DNA of 64,000 nucleotides from Chaenocephalus aceratus (lineage: Eukaryota > Chordata > Actinopteri > Perciformes > Channichthyidae). The stretch spans positions 24,851,642 to 24,915,641 of the forward strand of contig CM043791.1 in the NCBI GenBank assembly GCA_023974075.1. The letters are read 5' to 3'. Position numbers and translations under genes: made by a program. Of this stretch, positions 28,076-44,600 are shown piece by piece. The notes beneath the pieces are model-generated. The model saw only the letters and a list, made by a program, of their open reading frames with translations, did no database searches and was not told where the DNA came from. The first letter of the stretch is position 1; each line of letters starts with the position of its first letter.

Positions 28076-28475
28076 ACCGCCAGAGATTTGTTATACCTAA
28101 AACCGCCACCGGGGTCAAATTGACCCAGCATTAGAATGCATTGATTTTCAAAGTAAAAGTATTGCTTTAAAAAGAAAAATGGTCCTATTGGTATTTTGAC
28201 AAGCAATTTTGTTAAATTGTTTCGTTTATTAACGGTACAACATAGGGTTTCGTGAGGCGGTTGTCGTTGTTGGGTGAAAAGCAAACGTGGGCGGGAGCGC
28301 GCTCCTTCACTACAGACTGTCGCTATCAATCTATCTCTCTCTCTCTCAATCTATCTCTCAATCTATAAGGAACTGCAGTAGGTAAAAGGCATTGCTATAG
28401 CAACACGTCATGTTTGTTTACGCAAAATCAATAGCGCGAAAAGGGGTGGGGTCAATATGACCTGCTTGGCCAATA
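28069..28475. mobile_element. Possible piggyBac-like MITE remnant
   Basis: TTAA at 28065-28068 precedes CAATAGAACCGCCAGAG. GGGTCAAATTGACCC (28112-28126) and GGTCAATATGACC (about 28450-28462) are similar near-palindromes at the two sides. The matching right terminus is not visible, and the TTAA also belongs to the tandem repeat, so the call is weak. A simple CTCTCAATCTAT repeat lies at 28330-28365. Confidence 0.3.
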
Positions 28476-28595
28476 CACTCTCACTCCATAATCATATTAT
28501 AATATTTTTAAATATTGAAGTTAAAAGCATCAATATGGTGCACTTTGAGAGCCAACATGAAGAGATCTATGGATATACAGTATCTCTCAACATAG

Positions 28596-28902
28596 TGTAG
28601 CGACCCTGCATAGGATGTCCAGGGTGTCAGTCAGGCATCCCCCGTCTCTCTGCCAATCATGGAGCTGCACAGTGATGCTGGTTGGTGTGCGGGCCTGTGG
28701 TTGGGGGAGCGGACGGGGGAGGGCGGGGAGTTGTGACGTAGACACCGCTATATATATATATATATGTGTGAGGGGTAGGAGTTAGGTTAGTGTGAGGTAG
28801 AACCCACGAAGTGACATGTACCTGTGATCATCTGCGAATAAGAAGAGTTATTAAAGCCTAATAACTAGAAGCCTGTTTCCGACTCCCTTTGTGAACGTTA
28901 CA
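28596..28902 (+). mobile_element. Probable solo LTR (about 307 bp)
   Basis: The sequence starts TGTAGCGACCCTGC and ends GAACGTTACA, giving TG...CA ends with a short inverted TGTA/TACA. It has a TATA-rich core (28750-28765), then ATTAAA (28851-28856) before a GT-containing tail, the U3-R-U5 layout of an LTR. No internal retroelement sequence flanks it, and I could not find a clean 4-6-bp target duplication. Confidence 0.55.
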
Positions 28903-29843
28903 ATACATATGAAACATAACTGTAAACAGATTTTCTATTTCTTTATAGATATTTTACAAATCACTCCCCTTTTAAAACAAACCGTTTGAGACCCACTGAG
29001 ATAACTAGACTAAAGTTAACTATCTAAACACTGAGAGTCCTTTACTTCACCTGAGCTGAGGTTATCTGAGACTCTCAGTCTGACAGGAGAGAGTTCTCCC
29101 TCCACCTTGTTGTTGAAAAAGCTCCTTATATCCGTTAGCTTGGCTAGCTAGCACCAGATGCTAACCACAACGATCTCCGGTAGATACTCTCGCCCGCGAA
29201 CGAGCCGTTTTTTGTTTTGTTTCTGCGGAGGGATGTCGATCGGAGGGTTTCTGCCCCATTACTTCTCTTCTTACTTCTATAAGAATAAAACACGGAGGAC
29301 GGAGATCTCTTTTTGTCCCCCTCTTCTCCCCGCTGCAGCCTTGCAGCTGATCTCAAAGCACGCTCCCCTCTCCTGCAGGGTGGCGTGGTCAGCTGCAGCT
29401 CACAGAATCAGCCCCCTGCAAAAACAGCGCTGGAAAGAGCAAATAGAGCGAAATGAGGCATGGATGCAGGATGCAGGATCTTTTTGGTATTTTTTTTAAA
29501 TAGTTTTTATAGGTGTTGCTATCTGTTTTGTGTAGCGTGGTTCTACAAGCAAGTCAATGCATTCATTGGGTGGGATCAGAGAGTTACACGGGTCTGTAAA
29601 TGCAATGAAAACAATTGCCCACAGCAAATCATTGATATTAAACATGTAATTTTTACTTTTGAATACTTCAGTACAAAGGATGTATTGAATAATTTAAGTG
29701 ATATATGTGTACACATATAAATCATTAGTCAAAACAGGGCTACATTTGATTTAATTAAAAGGCATAATATGTGGTAAACTGAAGAGCAGTTTGGGAGCCG
29801 AAAGAGCCGGCTCTTCTTGGAAGAACCGGAATTCCCATCACAC
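28903..29843. repeat. Unclassified repeat-like block ending in a hAT-type terminus
   Basis: The stretch has no protein I recognise. Its right end (29791-29843) carries AAGAGCCGGCTCTTC and GGAATTCCCATCAC, resembling termini of hAT elements in fish as I remember them. A matching left end was not found. Confidence 0.3.
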
Positions 29844-29870
29844 TGTATATATATATATATATATACAGTG
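29841..29870. repeat. 30-bp perfect palindrome with (TA)n core
   Basis: CACTG(TA)nCAGTG reads the same on both strands over 29841-29870. It abuts the hAT-like terminus, so it may mark an insertion site. Confidence 0.7.
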
Positions 29871-31551
29871 CAATAATTCTTTCATGCTAAATGAAGCTCT
29901 GTTGGATATCACTAGATCCTGTTACAGCATAATAGAAGTACATAACGATTGATGTGTACATTAGCATAATTACTAGCTAGCCGCGAGCTGCTAACTGCAT
30001 AATAACAAGCCATTACCATGCTGTCATGAACGCACGGTGCTGTTACGTGTACGCAAATTGACGTGCTTGATGTGAACGAGCATGTTGGTTAAAGTTGCGC
30101 ATGCGCTATGAACGCACCTACGGGTACTTCTCAGGCATGCCGGGTAATCTGTGACGTTTCACTCTCTCAAAAGTTGGGCCATTTTATCATCATGTGCTCA
30201 TGAGCAACTCTCATAGGAATGAATGAGGCCCCGCCTCCCACTTTATATATACAGTCTATGCTCCCACGCTGTATCCAGTTCTTATTATACATCCATGGCA
30301 TAAGTAGATACCCACCGGTGCGCGAGCTCTCTCTCTCGCTCGCTTACGCACGCACACAAAATGGCTCGTGCCACACACACAGAGCAGAGCTTGAATGAAA
30401 CAGGCCCAGAAGTAAGCTACTTGTACGCACGAGGCCTATTATGTGCAGAATCCCTCTCGCTTTCAGGTGGTTTTGATTGAGTGTCCACACGTGGACGTTT
30501 AAGGACTAAAAAACGATCCATTTTTCACTTTGCTGTTAGCAAATCATTTGGGGCTCCAGCTAACAGGAAGTCACTCAAGTGTCACAAAGTAATTTAGCCT
30601 ATGGGTAGGTCAAAAATCGAAAGGGTGCTGGCCATTGGCCTAATCATATCACCTGTGTTGGCTTTATGTTTTTGGTCAAACATTTATTTGTTTCACATTC
30701 GCATTGATGTAATCAATCATTTTTCTGATTTAATTTAATAAAAATAATAATAATTTTCGGGGGAAAAAAACAACACATATTTCTTGGGGGTGCTTAGGGG
30801 GTGCTTTGGCGCCGCCCCTGGTCCCGTGGCGTGCAGTTGTGACGCTCCTAGGCTCTTCAGTGGCGTTTTCTCCTGGAGGCCAAGGGAAGCCAGGCTTCCC
30901 CTGTTTTTTCGGATTGTAGTTATAATTTTAATAAATAAATAAAAACACTTTGTTTAGTTTCGGAAATTCTTTGTTGTGTGTTGCTGCCGGCCCGTCTCTC
31001 CCCCATTCTCATTGAGTATTTTACAAAGAGTGAAACAACGCCCCTCTACATGTTATGGTGAAACAGTAGATTGCACTCTCTGTTGCAAGAGGAGGCCAGC
31101 CGAAATTGGCTTCCCTTGGTGAAAAAAAATGGAGGGTTTGACCAATCAGACAAGGCTCACGTCATGCCCCTGCCAACCTGTGATTAGTCAGGGCCATGTC
31201 AAGGGAAGCCAGAGGCGGCTGGCTTCCCTTGCCTCACAATCCAATCAAATCGCATCAATTTAGTGTTGCAGTGACGCGTCCTAAAACCCGGAAGTAAGCT
31301 GCGCTTGGGTTCCGTCGACAAAAAAGCAATGGGATTTCTCCATAGGATTTTGGAAAATAGCTCGAAATAAGGTCAGTGGAAAACGAACCTGTTAGATAAA
31401 TGTATGTTTTGTTAAGTCGGATAATATCCACATGTCTGTGGTGTTAGCTGTTATGCTTTTATTGTGATAGAGCTAACAGGATGTATGAGACTGGATGTGG
31501 ACACGACGGGTGATGCTACTACGAAATGACATGGAAAGTACAAGCCTGAAT
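29871..31551. other. Repeat-rich non-coding stretch with GGGAAGCC hairpins
   Basis: No gene is supported. 30180-30260 resembles dispersed fish repeat sequence ending TTATATATACAGTCTATG. GGGAAGCC/GGCTTCCC motifs cluster at 30884-30900, about 31110, and 31201-31230. The last is a hairpin with 12-bp perfect arms and a 6-nt loop. The stretch probably belongs to an older DNA-type repeat into which the retroelement inserted. Confidence 0.45.
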
Positions 31552-31728
31552 AAAGTAACCACCATGCTCTAAAACCGTCTGTATTACTTTACACATACCA
31601 CGACATGGTGTCAGAACGTGGGCAGCGGTAAAGAGCTAGGTTGAAGTTGGAAAGAGAGTTGTGGAAAGTTAATGTCTGCAAGTTAACGTCTGCAATACCC
31701 ATTCACCCCAAAGTCCCCTCATAAACCA

Positions 31729-32943
31729 ATGCACCCATCAACAAAACCACAGCCATCATCTGATCGCCAGTCATGCTACAGATGTGGAAAGTCCCCTGGT
31801 CATGCAAATAAACAGTGCCCAGCCAGAGAGGTGACATGTCATGCATGTGGAAAGAGAGGTCATTACAGTAAAGTATGTAAATCTACCAAAGCAGTACATG
31901 CTGTAGAAACAGAAAGTTGCTATGATGATGATGACACTCCCTTGTTCCTAGGCTCAGTAGATGCAGATTTAGACCCATGGTATGCTGATTTGACTATAAG
32001 GGACCATAAGGTCAGGTTTAAGATAGACACAGGAGCTGATGTCTCAGTTATTCCAGCCCAGACCAACTATGCCATTGCTGAGAGCAACACACAGTTAGCT
32101 AAGCCTGACAGACCACTATTTGGCCCAGGTCGCATGCTTCTATCTGTTTTAGGCAGATACAGAGAGTCACTATGCAAAAGAGAGCAGGTGATACAGGAGG
32201 ATGTTTACATTGTCAATGACTTAAGCGTAGCCTTGTTAAGCAGACCAGCAAGTGTAAAGCTTAAACTAGTCTACAGAGCAGACAGCATAGAGAAGTCAGA
32301 GATGGAAGAGTCCTACCCAAAGTTGTGTCATGGTTTAGGTATGATGCAGCAGCCATACACTATTAAACTCAGGCCAGACGCTATTCCCTATTCCCTGGCC
32401 ACACCTAGACGGGTCCCCATCCCTCTACTCCACAAAGTGAAAGAGGAGCTCAAAAAACTGGAGGACTTTGGGGTCATCTCCAGAGTAGAAGAGCCGACCG
32501 ACTGGTGTTCGGGCATGGTTCCGGTGCCTACAAAGACTGGCTCAGTGCGAATCTGCGTCGACCTCACCCGCCTCAACGAAGCAGTTCGCAGAGAGAAATA
32601 CATAATGCCTTCAGTTGAGCAGACAATTGGATCTCTGGCAGGAGCCCAGATCTTCAGCAAGTTAGATGCCAACAGAGGATTTTGGCAGGTTCCATTGTCC
32701 CCCGAATCGGTACTGTACACAACGTTCATAACTCCCTTTGGGCGCTTTTACTTTAACAGACTGCCCTTCGGCATAGCGTCAGCCCCAGAACATTTTCAGC
32801 GGCGCATGTCAATGATTATCGACGGGCTGCAGGGGGTTGTATGTCACATGGATGATGTCCTCATCTGGGGGAGAATCAACAGCAGCACGACATCAGACTA
32901 CACACTGTCCTCAACAAGCTCCAAGACGCCGGGGTCACACTAA
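31729..32943 (+). pseudogene. gag(NC)-protease-RT fragment of retroelement
   Basis: The open frame of 404 codons extends a little upstream of this ATG. Two CCHC zinc knuckles (CYRCGKSPGHANKQC and CHACGKRGHYSKVC, residues about 17-50) are followed by an aspartic protease with active-site DTGADV at about residue 102. The reverse transcriptase follows with LDANRGFWQVPL (first catalytic Asp) and HMDDVL in the catalytic-loop position. Matrix and capsid sequence are absent: only about 120 bases separate the primer-binding-like site from the knuckles. The frame is lost just after the catalytic loop, near 32873, where a one-base change shifts into another frame and ends at 32943. Confidence 0.85.
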
Positions 32944-32945
32944 AC

Positions 32946-33554
32946 ATGGAGAAGTGTGAGCTAAGCAAACGTGAAGTCAAGTTCCTAGGTCATATTCTGT
33001 CAGCTGACGGCGTGCAGCCAGACCCAGACAAGGTAAAGGCTGTCATGTCCATGAGAGAGCCGTCCAACACAAGAGAGGTTCGCAGTTTCCTGGGAATGTT
33101 AAACCAGCTGGGAAAATACATTCCAGGTCTAGCCGAAAAGGACAAGCCGCTGAGAGACCTTCTCTCAAAGAAGTATCAGTGGGTCTGGGGCTGTGCACAA
33201 CAGAAAGTGTTTGACCAGCTGAAAAATGATCTCACATCACCTCCAGTGCTGACACTTTACGACCCCAACAAAGAGCTGAAACTGTCTGCGGATGCCTCTT
33301 CCTACGGACTGGGTGCGGTCCTCCCACAGAAGGAGGGAGAGCAGTGGAAACCAGTCGAGTACGCATCGCGCTCTATGACAGAGACAGAACAGAGGTACGC
33401 CCAGGTGGAGAAGGACGCGCTAGGATTGACATGGGGGTGCGAGCGTTTTAGAGACTTCCTAATTGGGAAACATTTTGCCATGGAAACTGACCACAAGCCA
33501 CTTGTCAGCCTGCTAGGTCACCAGGCACTAACTGAGCTTCCTCCCAGGATCTAG
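32946..33554 (+). pseudogene. RT C-terminus and RNase H fragment of retroelement
   Basis: Continuation of the pol gene in the next frame. It has the RT thumb/connection region (KVKAVMSMREPSNTREVRSF) and an RNase H domain with LSADASSYGLGAVL, EKDALGLTWGCERFRDFL and ETDHKPL. It stops at an in-frame TAG (33552-33554). Sequence after the stop stays homologous in the same frame, so this looks like a single C-to-T nonsense change rather than a domain boundary. Confidence 0.85.
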
Positions 33555-33572
33555 CGGTTTCGACTCAGACTC

Positions 33573-34253
33573 ATGAGGTACAGTTACACAATCTCCCACA
33601 CACCTGGCAAAGAGCTGTTTACAGCCGACACTCTCTCACGCTCACCTGTCAGTCAAAACTCAAGTTCAAAACTGACAGACAACGACTTAATGGAAGACAC
33701 AAACATCTATGTGGATGAAATCATCAATAACATGCCCGCCAGCTCAACATACATGGCACAACCTTATATATACAGTCTATGGGCACAACTGAGAGAGCGA
33801 CTGCAGGAAGACAGTGTTTGCTCGGAGGTCATGTCACACTGTCAGAGAGGATGGCCTGACCGCAGCCAGCTCACAGGTCCAGTTAAAGCTTACTGGCCTG
33901 ATAGAGCTGTACTTACTGTACATAATGGACTCCTGCTCATGGGCTCCAGACTAGTTATTCCCACAGCGATGCGCAACACTGTCCTCGATGCACTACACGA
34001 GGGACATCAGGGGATGACCAGGTGCAGAGAGCGGGCCAAAGAGACGGTATGGTGGCCTGGCTTGAGCGGCCAACTAAACGAGCTGGTGAGAAATTGCAAA
34101 ACATGCATCAAAGAGCGTGGCAATCCCGTGGAGCCATTAATGTCCAGTGAGCTCCCAGAGAGACCATGGCAAAAAGTAGGTTCTGATTTATTCACACTCA
34201 ACCAGGATAACTACCTACTAGTAGTGGACTACTACTCTAGGTATGTAGAGTAG
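33573..34253 (+). pseudogene. RNase H end and integrase N-terminal half
   Basis: Same frame as the preceding fragment. HTPGKELFTADTLSR closes RNase H. The integrase starts with the HHCC zinc-binding segment (HEGHQG ... CKTC), followed by the first catalytic Asp in KVGSDLFTLNQ. The reading frame runs into an inverted duplication and stops at its centre. Confidence 0.85.
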
Positions 34254-34314
34254 TAGTCCACTACTAGTAGGTAGTTATCCTGGTTGAGTGTGAATAAATC
34301 AGAACCTACTTTTT
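34171..34314. repeat. Perfect 69-bp inverted duplication with 6-nt spacer
   Basis: Arms are 34171-34239 and 34246-34314, separated by GGTATG. I checked all 69 positions as exact reverse complements. The arm sequence encodes the integrase segment around the first catalytic Asp on the left. The right arm replaces the expected downstream integrase codons. Confidence 0.97.
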
Positions 34315-34326
34315 CAGGATGTTATT

Positions 34327-35064
34327 GTGCATCTCAAATCAATATTCTCTAGACATGGGGTCCCAGAGAATTTTTTTAGTGACAATGGTCCCCAGTACTC
34401 CAGTCAACAGTTCAAGGACTTTGCAGTAGCCTACGGGTTCAAACATGTCACTAGTAGCCCTAGGTTCGCTCAGAGTAACGGGGAGGCGGAACGTCACGTT
34501 CAGACTGTGAAACAGCTGCTAAAGAAAGCTAAGGATCTGTATCTGGCGCTGTTGGCCTATAGAGCTACACCACTTGCTAATGGCTACAGTCCTGCCCAGC
34601 TCCTCATGGGCAGGAGACTGCGTACTCCAGTGCCCCAGCATCCCTCTCTACTCACCCCAGAGCTTCCAGACAGCACTGTTGTGGCAGCTAAAGAAAGAGA
34701 GAGGAGGGTGAAGGACACTGCAAATTTCAACAAAAGACACCGTGTGAGAGATCTAAGCCAGTTCACACCAGGTCAGCCAGTGTGGATTACAGATACAAAG
34801 TCTCAAGGCACAGTGGTTTCGTTGCACTCAGCTCCACGTTCCTACATAGTGGACGGGCCTTCAGGCACCATCAGGCGGAACAGACACCATCTTGTCCCTT
34901 TTCCAGAGACTGTACCACACACACCTCACACTCCAACACCCAGCACACCACCCCAACCAGGTGAGCCTACACTGGGTTCTCCAGAACGCCCTGAGTCACC
35001 AACACAGACTCCCAAGGGGCACACACCTGTCCGTACACACACACACACACGGCCCTACCACTAG
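34327..35064 (+). pseudogene. Integrase C-terminal half
   Basis: Integrase core resumes in a different frame after the inverted duplication, with the second catalytic Asp in SDNGPQYSS and the catalytic Glu in SNGEAERHVQ. These are followed by the conserved LLAYRATPLANGYSPAQLLMGR block and a proline-rich tail. The stretch normally lying between the first and second catalytic Asp residues is partly missing. Confidence 0.85.
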
Positions 35065-35367
35065 GTATGGCAGAGTGGTGGTAAAACCTCACAGACTGGA
35101 CTTGTGAACTGGAGGGGGAGACAAATGAATGTGAAAAAAAAGACGATGTGAAAAGGGAAGAATGTTGAATAATTTTGTGTTTTGATGTTTAGATCACTAA
35201 TGCTCACAAAGATATTGCCTGACTCAGTGGTTGTTTTTTTTGTTGTTTTTCATGAGAAGCCTTAAGAGTGCAATGTTCTATTTTTGAGTAAATAGCTATG
35301 TGATTGTGCAGAAAGTAACCACCATGCTCTAAAACCGTCTGTATTACTTTACGCATACCACGACATG

Positions 35368-36249
35368 TCTACCCTACTTTTATAATTTTCGAATCATAAA
35401 TCTAATCGATAGAAGATAGATAGCGTCACTGCACCACTCTCACCGCCGTGCGTGCAAGTGCAATTATGGAGGGTGGAGATTTGGAGTATTTAATCAATAA
35501 TTGTACTAAACTTCCGCTACAGCAGCAACAACAAATACAATATGATGACAGGCAATGCCCAAACTGGAGCTGTGTACAGCGAGGAACAAAGGAGCGAATC
35601 GGACGTAAAACGTTAAAGGTCTCCTGATTTAGTTTGTGAATTAATGCTTATTAGAGTTTCGGCTGGAGAGTGGGTGCGGACCTGTCGGTTAGATAACAGG
35701 CGTGTGTGAGTCCTGCATCTGTATGATACAAATGTGTGTACAATGATACCGGGTGCTGTAACTCATCTGGTTACGTTATTACATTGACCACCACACCCCC
35801 GACCCAAAAGACAGGACGTATTATTGGCATTTTTTCCCCCACGCCATGCTACTGAGGCTCCTTCAGCTTCATAAAGGGACGCGAATAGCTTTCAACTGAT
35901 TGCAACGTATTCCCATCTGCGGCGGGATTTGAACCTTACAATGATATGAATAGCAATAACTCAACTGCGGTGTGAATGTTTCCACTTGCACTGTTAACAT
36001 AATCTATCAAAGTATCACTAAATAGCTCAAGAACGCCATTAAAACGCCAGGGTTAACATTATAGAGAATGGTCAGTCCAAAAGATTCATCTTTTAGCCAC
36101 AAGGTGGCAGACCCCAATGACTGGTGATAAATGCTGGTTTAATTCTCTGTGGATACAGTAAAGATTGTCTAACCTGTGAACGTGAGACTGGTCCAAAGAT
36201 AACACTGCTGTTAAAAAACAAACAAAAAAGTATAGACTGAGAATAATGT
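35368..36249 (+). other. Non-coding/repeat flank with a short 53-codon ORF
   Basis: An ATG at 35466 opens a 53-codon frame (to the TGA at 35625-35627) starting MEGGDLEYLINNCTKLPLQQ. The LxYLI...LP pattern recalls the N-terminus of ZMYM1-like/TTF-type hAT transposase genes, but I see no downstream transposase. No other gene is seen before the cbx5 3' end. Confidence 0.25.
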
Positions 36250-37037
36250 GTTTTATTGTCCTTTTTCTAAAACTGTTTATAGAGTAAAGAAATAGAAAAA
36301 CACCACACAAAATTCATATGTTAAAACTTAAAATGTAGAGATAGAAATGACAGTTAAAAAAAACAAAAATAAGGACATCATCACTACAATACAAAGACTT
36401 AACTAATTGGCCGATGTCCGCAAGTTTGCAAATTGAGTAGTTATATCCTGGTAGACAGGAAAAACAGATAAATCTAAAAGAGATAAAAAGGAAGTGATAA
36501 AGACAGGAAAGTGCTGCGGTGATCACTTCCTGAATAAAGATACAACGGCTTATCCTCCGTGGTGTTGCTGGGTTCTTAAAGCAAAGAGATGCACTACCTA
36601 GGACTAGCTGATGGGACAAGCTTATAGTAAACATGGCTTGTACCAAAGCAGGTTCATGACTATGTTCTGAGTTTTAATGGATGACCACATGTGATCATGG
36701 ATGCAACATACATTACTGGCAACCGTATTCTGTACTAAAATATGATGTGTTAAAATCAATAAAAAAATGTTTTAATACAAAGACATAACAGCAGAAACCC
36801 TCCCCAGTAGCATGTCACCCTTGTCCGCTACAGCTTCCCCTCCCGTCTGATGGATCCTTCTCAGCAGCCTGGGGCCTTTGTGCTCCAATGGGGCATGGAT
36901 GGAGATAACACGATTGTGTTCACGGTCCTTGTTGGACATGGTGAAGAGCAAGGATGGGAGGTTTGGGTGTGAAAAAATGTCTGACTCAAGGTTGTCCCTG
37001 CAGTGGAGGAGGTCCGGTTTTCCCCTCAGACGAGCAC
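36250..37037 (-). other. cbx5: cbx5 3'UTR with candidate poly(A) signals
   Basis: The stretch downstream of the cbx5 stop codon (37038-37040) has no competing gene. Minus-strand poly(A) hexamers are an ATTAAA at 36776-36771 and an AATAAA at 36257-36252. Either could end the transcript. Confidence 0.5.
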
Positions 37038-40368
<3,331 letters not shown>

Positions 40369-40847
40369 CTACGCAGGCCAGTGGCAACTCCCTGTATAGG
40401 AAAACGACAAAGAAACTAAAGTTAAAGAGAACATGGGTTTCATAGCCGATACATTCCATTTGTTCAACGTAAAGCACAAAGCAGGCACTAGCTAGTTAGC
40501 AACGAAAGGCATCATTTCATTGTCGTTTCAATCTGCAACGGGCATGTTTACTGAACCAATTTGCTAGCTAATGACCTCTTGGTAAATGTATAATTGCTTA
40601 ATATGTTAGATACATTTATCATAAATTGCAATATGTACACATAGGAATTAAAATATGATGTTGTGTTAGCCAACGACTAGCCTCGGCTAACCAATGGGCA
40701 TTAAAGGCAAACTTGCTTATGCAGTAACGTTAGCCTACAGGCTATCGCTTCAACAAGCTAACACTAGCTTAGGTTGATATAAAATCATAAATGCATAACG
40801 ATGCATGAACCAGCATGCAGCAGTTCGATGTGTAAACACCTTCTTAC

Positions 40848-41000
40848 CTTTGGCTGTGTAGACTGGTGGTGTTGAGCCGTTTAATTTGGCGATATCGTGT
40901 CTTTTGTGTACCTTCGTCTGAGAGGCCAACGCTGGTGCTACTTTAGCATGTAGCCTGGATCGCATAAATGGGGCTGTGCTTGTCTGTGCGTAGAAAAGCG
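40848..41000 (-). other. cbx5: Probable 5'UTR exon 1 of cbx5
   Basis: A consensus minus-strand donor (AAAG|GTAAGA) lies at 40848/40847. The coding exon has an upstream acceptor (CTATACAG) at about 40394, so the cbx5 start codon probably sits in exon 2 behind a non-coding first exon. The upstream limit of exon 1 is a guess, since no transcription start can be read directly. Confidence 0.5.
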
Positions 41001-41600
41001 CGCGTTAAGGCGCACAATGAACGTACCCGCCCCTTGGTCAGCTGATGATGACCTATATTTGTCCATCGAAAATAATGCTACCAGGATAAGAACTACATTT
41101 ATTTTTAAGGAATATTTATTGTAAAACATGTGCATTGTGTGTCTCGTTAGAAAACACTAGATTTATAGGTGAAAAGCAGAGTGGGGTTGTGTGGAATCAC
41201 TGATAAACACAGTCTACCTCCACCCACAAATATGAGACTTATTTAGGATTGGAGATCATTTAAAATGTGCTGCTTTTCTGTGCATTCTCTTATTCGTTCA
41301 CACACTTGTTTGTGTGTAAATTATTACACAGCATCACGCACAAATGCAATATCTTATCATGTCACTTTCACATATTCCTGCATGCATATATATAACATCC
41401 ATTTTGTATCACCGTCGTGATGGGGAATGCACCGCCTACTGTCATCTAATTCGTCGTGCTGGTGATTGATGTAATTTGGACCAATCGAGAATCAACACAT
41501 GGTGACGACAGACTGCAGCGGGAAGTTCTGGCCAATGTGTGTGTGTGGAAGAGGAGTGTCCTTTGCTATTTATTCTACCTTTCAGAACACTGTTGTACTC
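41001..41600. promoter_or_regulatory. Divergent cbx5/hnrnpa1 promoter interval
   Basis: About 600 bp separates the probable first exons of cbx5 (minus) and hnrnpa1 (plus). It contains a GC box (CCCGCCCC, 41026-41033) beside CG-containing GCGCGCG sequence on the cbx5 side, and two CCAAT boxes (41481-41485 and 41532-41536) on the hnrnpa1 side. In mammals CBX5-HNRNPA1 and the paralogous CBX3-HNRNPA2B1 share divergent CpG-rich promoters. The same head-to-head arrangement is seen here. Exact start sites are inferred. Confidence 0.6.
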
Positions 41601-41690
41601 TGAGTCTCTTCTGTTCTGACTGTCACGCAGCTCAGCTCACTCCTCCCTCGTCTGTCCACAAGGAGTCTTTAAGTATCACCTGCTGCAACA

Positions 41691-44092
<2,402 letters not shown>

Positions 44093-44600
44093 ATGTGAAG
44101 TGGTAGGTACTTGACAACATGCATGCACTATTCATTTTGTAACATAAAACCAGAGTTTGTAGTGGCAGGGACTTGTTAAGTTTGGATAAACAGTAACAAA
44201 ATAAATAAATAAAAAATCACTCTGGATCTCAGGTTCTACAAAGTCAGTGCACAGTTAACAATGTTGTTCCGTATTGTTCAACAGGACTGAGTACTTAGGA
44301 GAGGAGAGGAGAGCAAGGAGAGGAGAGCGAGAGAAGTGACAGGGCAGCTGCAGGTTTACGTCCTAAATCTGCTCAGCCAAACAATTGTGGCAGGTTACTG
44401 CTGCTGCAAGAAGAGATGTACAGTAGATAAATCATGGAGGGTCTTCACTTATACGTTTTGTGTTTTTATTTTTTAATCGAAATGTGTATCTGGAAAGAAA
44501 GCATTCCAATGAGATTTTATGTAGATTTCTTTTTCTTTTGAGTCTGGTTTTATTTGTATCTGCATCAAATCAAGCTGAAATAAAGCATCTTTCAGTTTTT
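44093..44600 (+). other. hnrnpa1: hnrnpa1 3'UTR with probable intron and poly(A) signal
   Basis: Just after the stop codon a donor-like GTAGGT begins at 44103, and an acceptor (TTCAACAG) ends at 44284. This suggests a spliced 3'UTR, as known for hnRNP A/B genes. An AATAAA signal lies at 44579-44584 at the end of a T-rich stretch. Confidence 0.55.

Larger units (their letters stand above)
31552..35367 (+). mobile_element. Decayed Ty3/Gypsy-type LTR retroelement (Mag-like), inactive
   Basis: Order of domains is nucleocapsid zinc knuckles, protease, reverse transcriptase, RNase H, integrase, which is the Ty3/Gypsy order. A 56-bp direct repeat with one mismatch bounds it (31552-31607 and 35312-35367), ending in ...ACCACGACATG. 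A primer-binding-like TGGTGTCAGAACGTGG follows the left copy at 31604, and a purine-rich tract (GGAGGGGGAGA, about 35109-35122) precedes the right end. Upstream of the repeat the two ends are unrelated, so at least one LTR is truncated or replaced. The capsid part of gag is missing. Coding sequence is broken by a frameshift, a nonsense codon and an inverted duplication, so it cannot be autonomous. Two zinc knuckles suggest the Mag clade, but this needs a phylogeny. Confidence 0.88.

Noticed and set aside
28330..28365. Possible CRISPR-like or regulatory short repeat (CTCTCAATCTAT)
   Set aside because: It is a simple microsatellite without spacers, in a eukaryotic genome.
29158..29499. 113-codon open frame at 29.2 kb
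   Set aside because: It lies in repeat-like sequence between a solo-LTR-like element and a hAT-like end and shows no domain.
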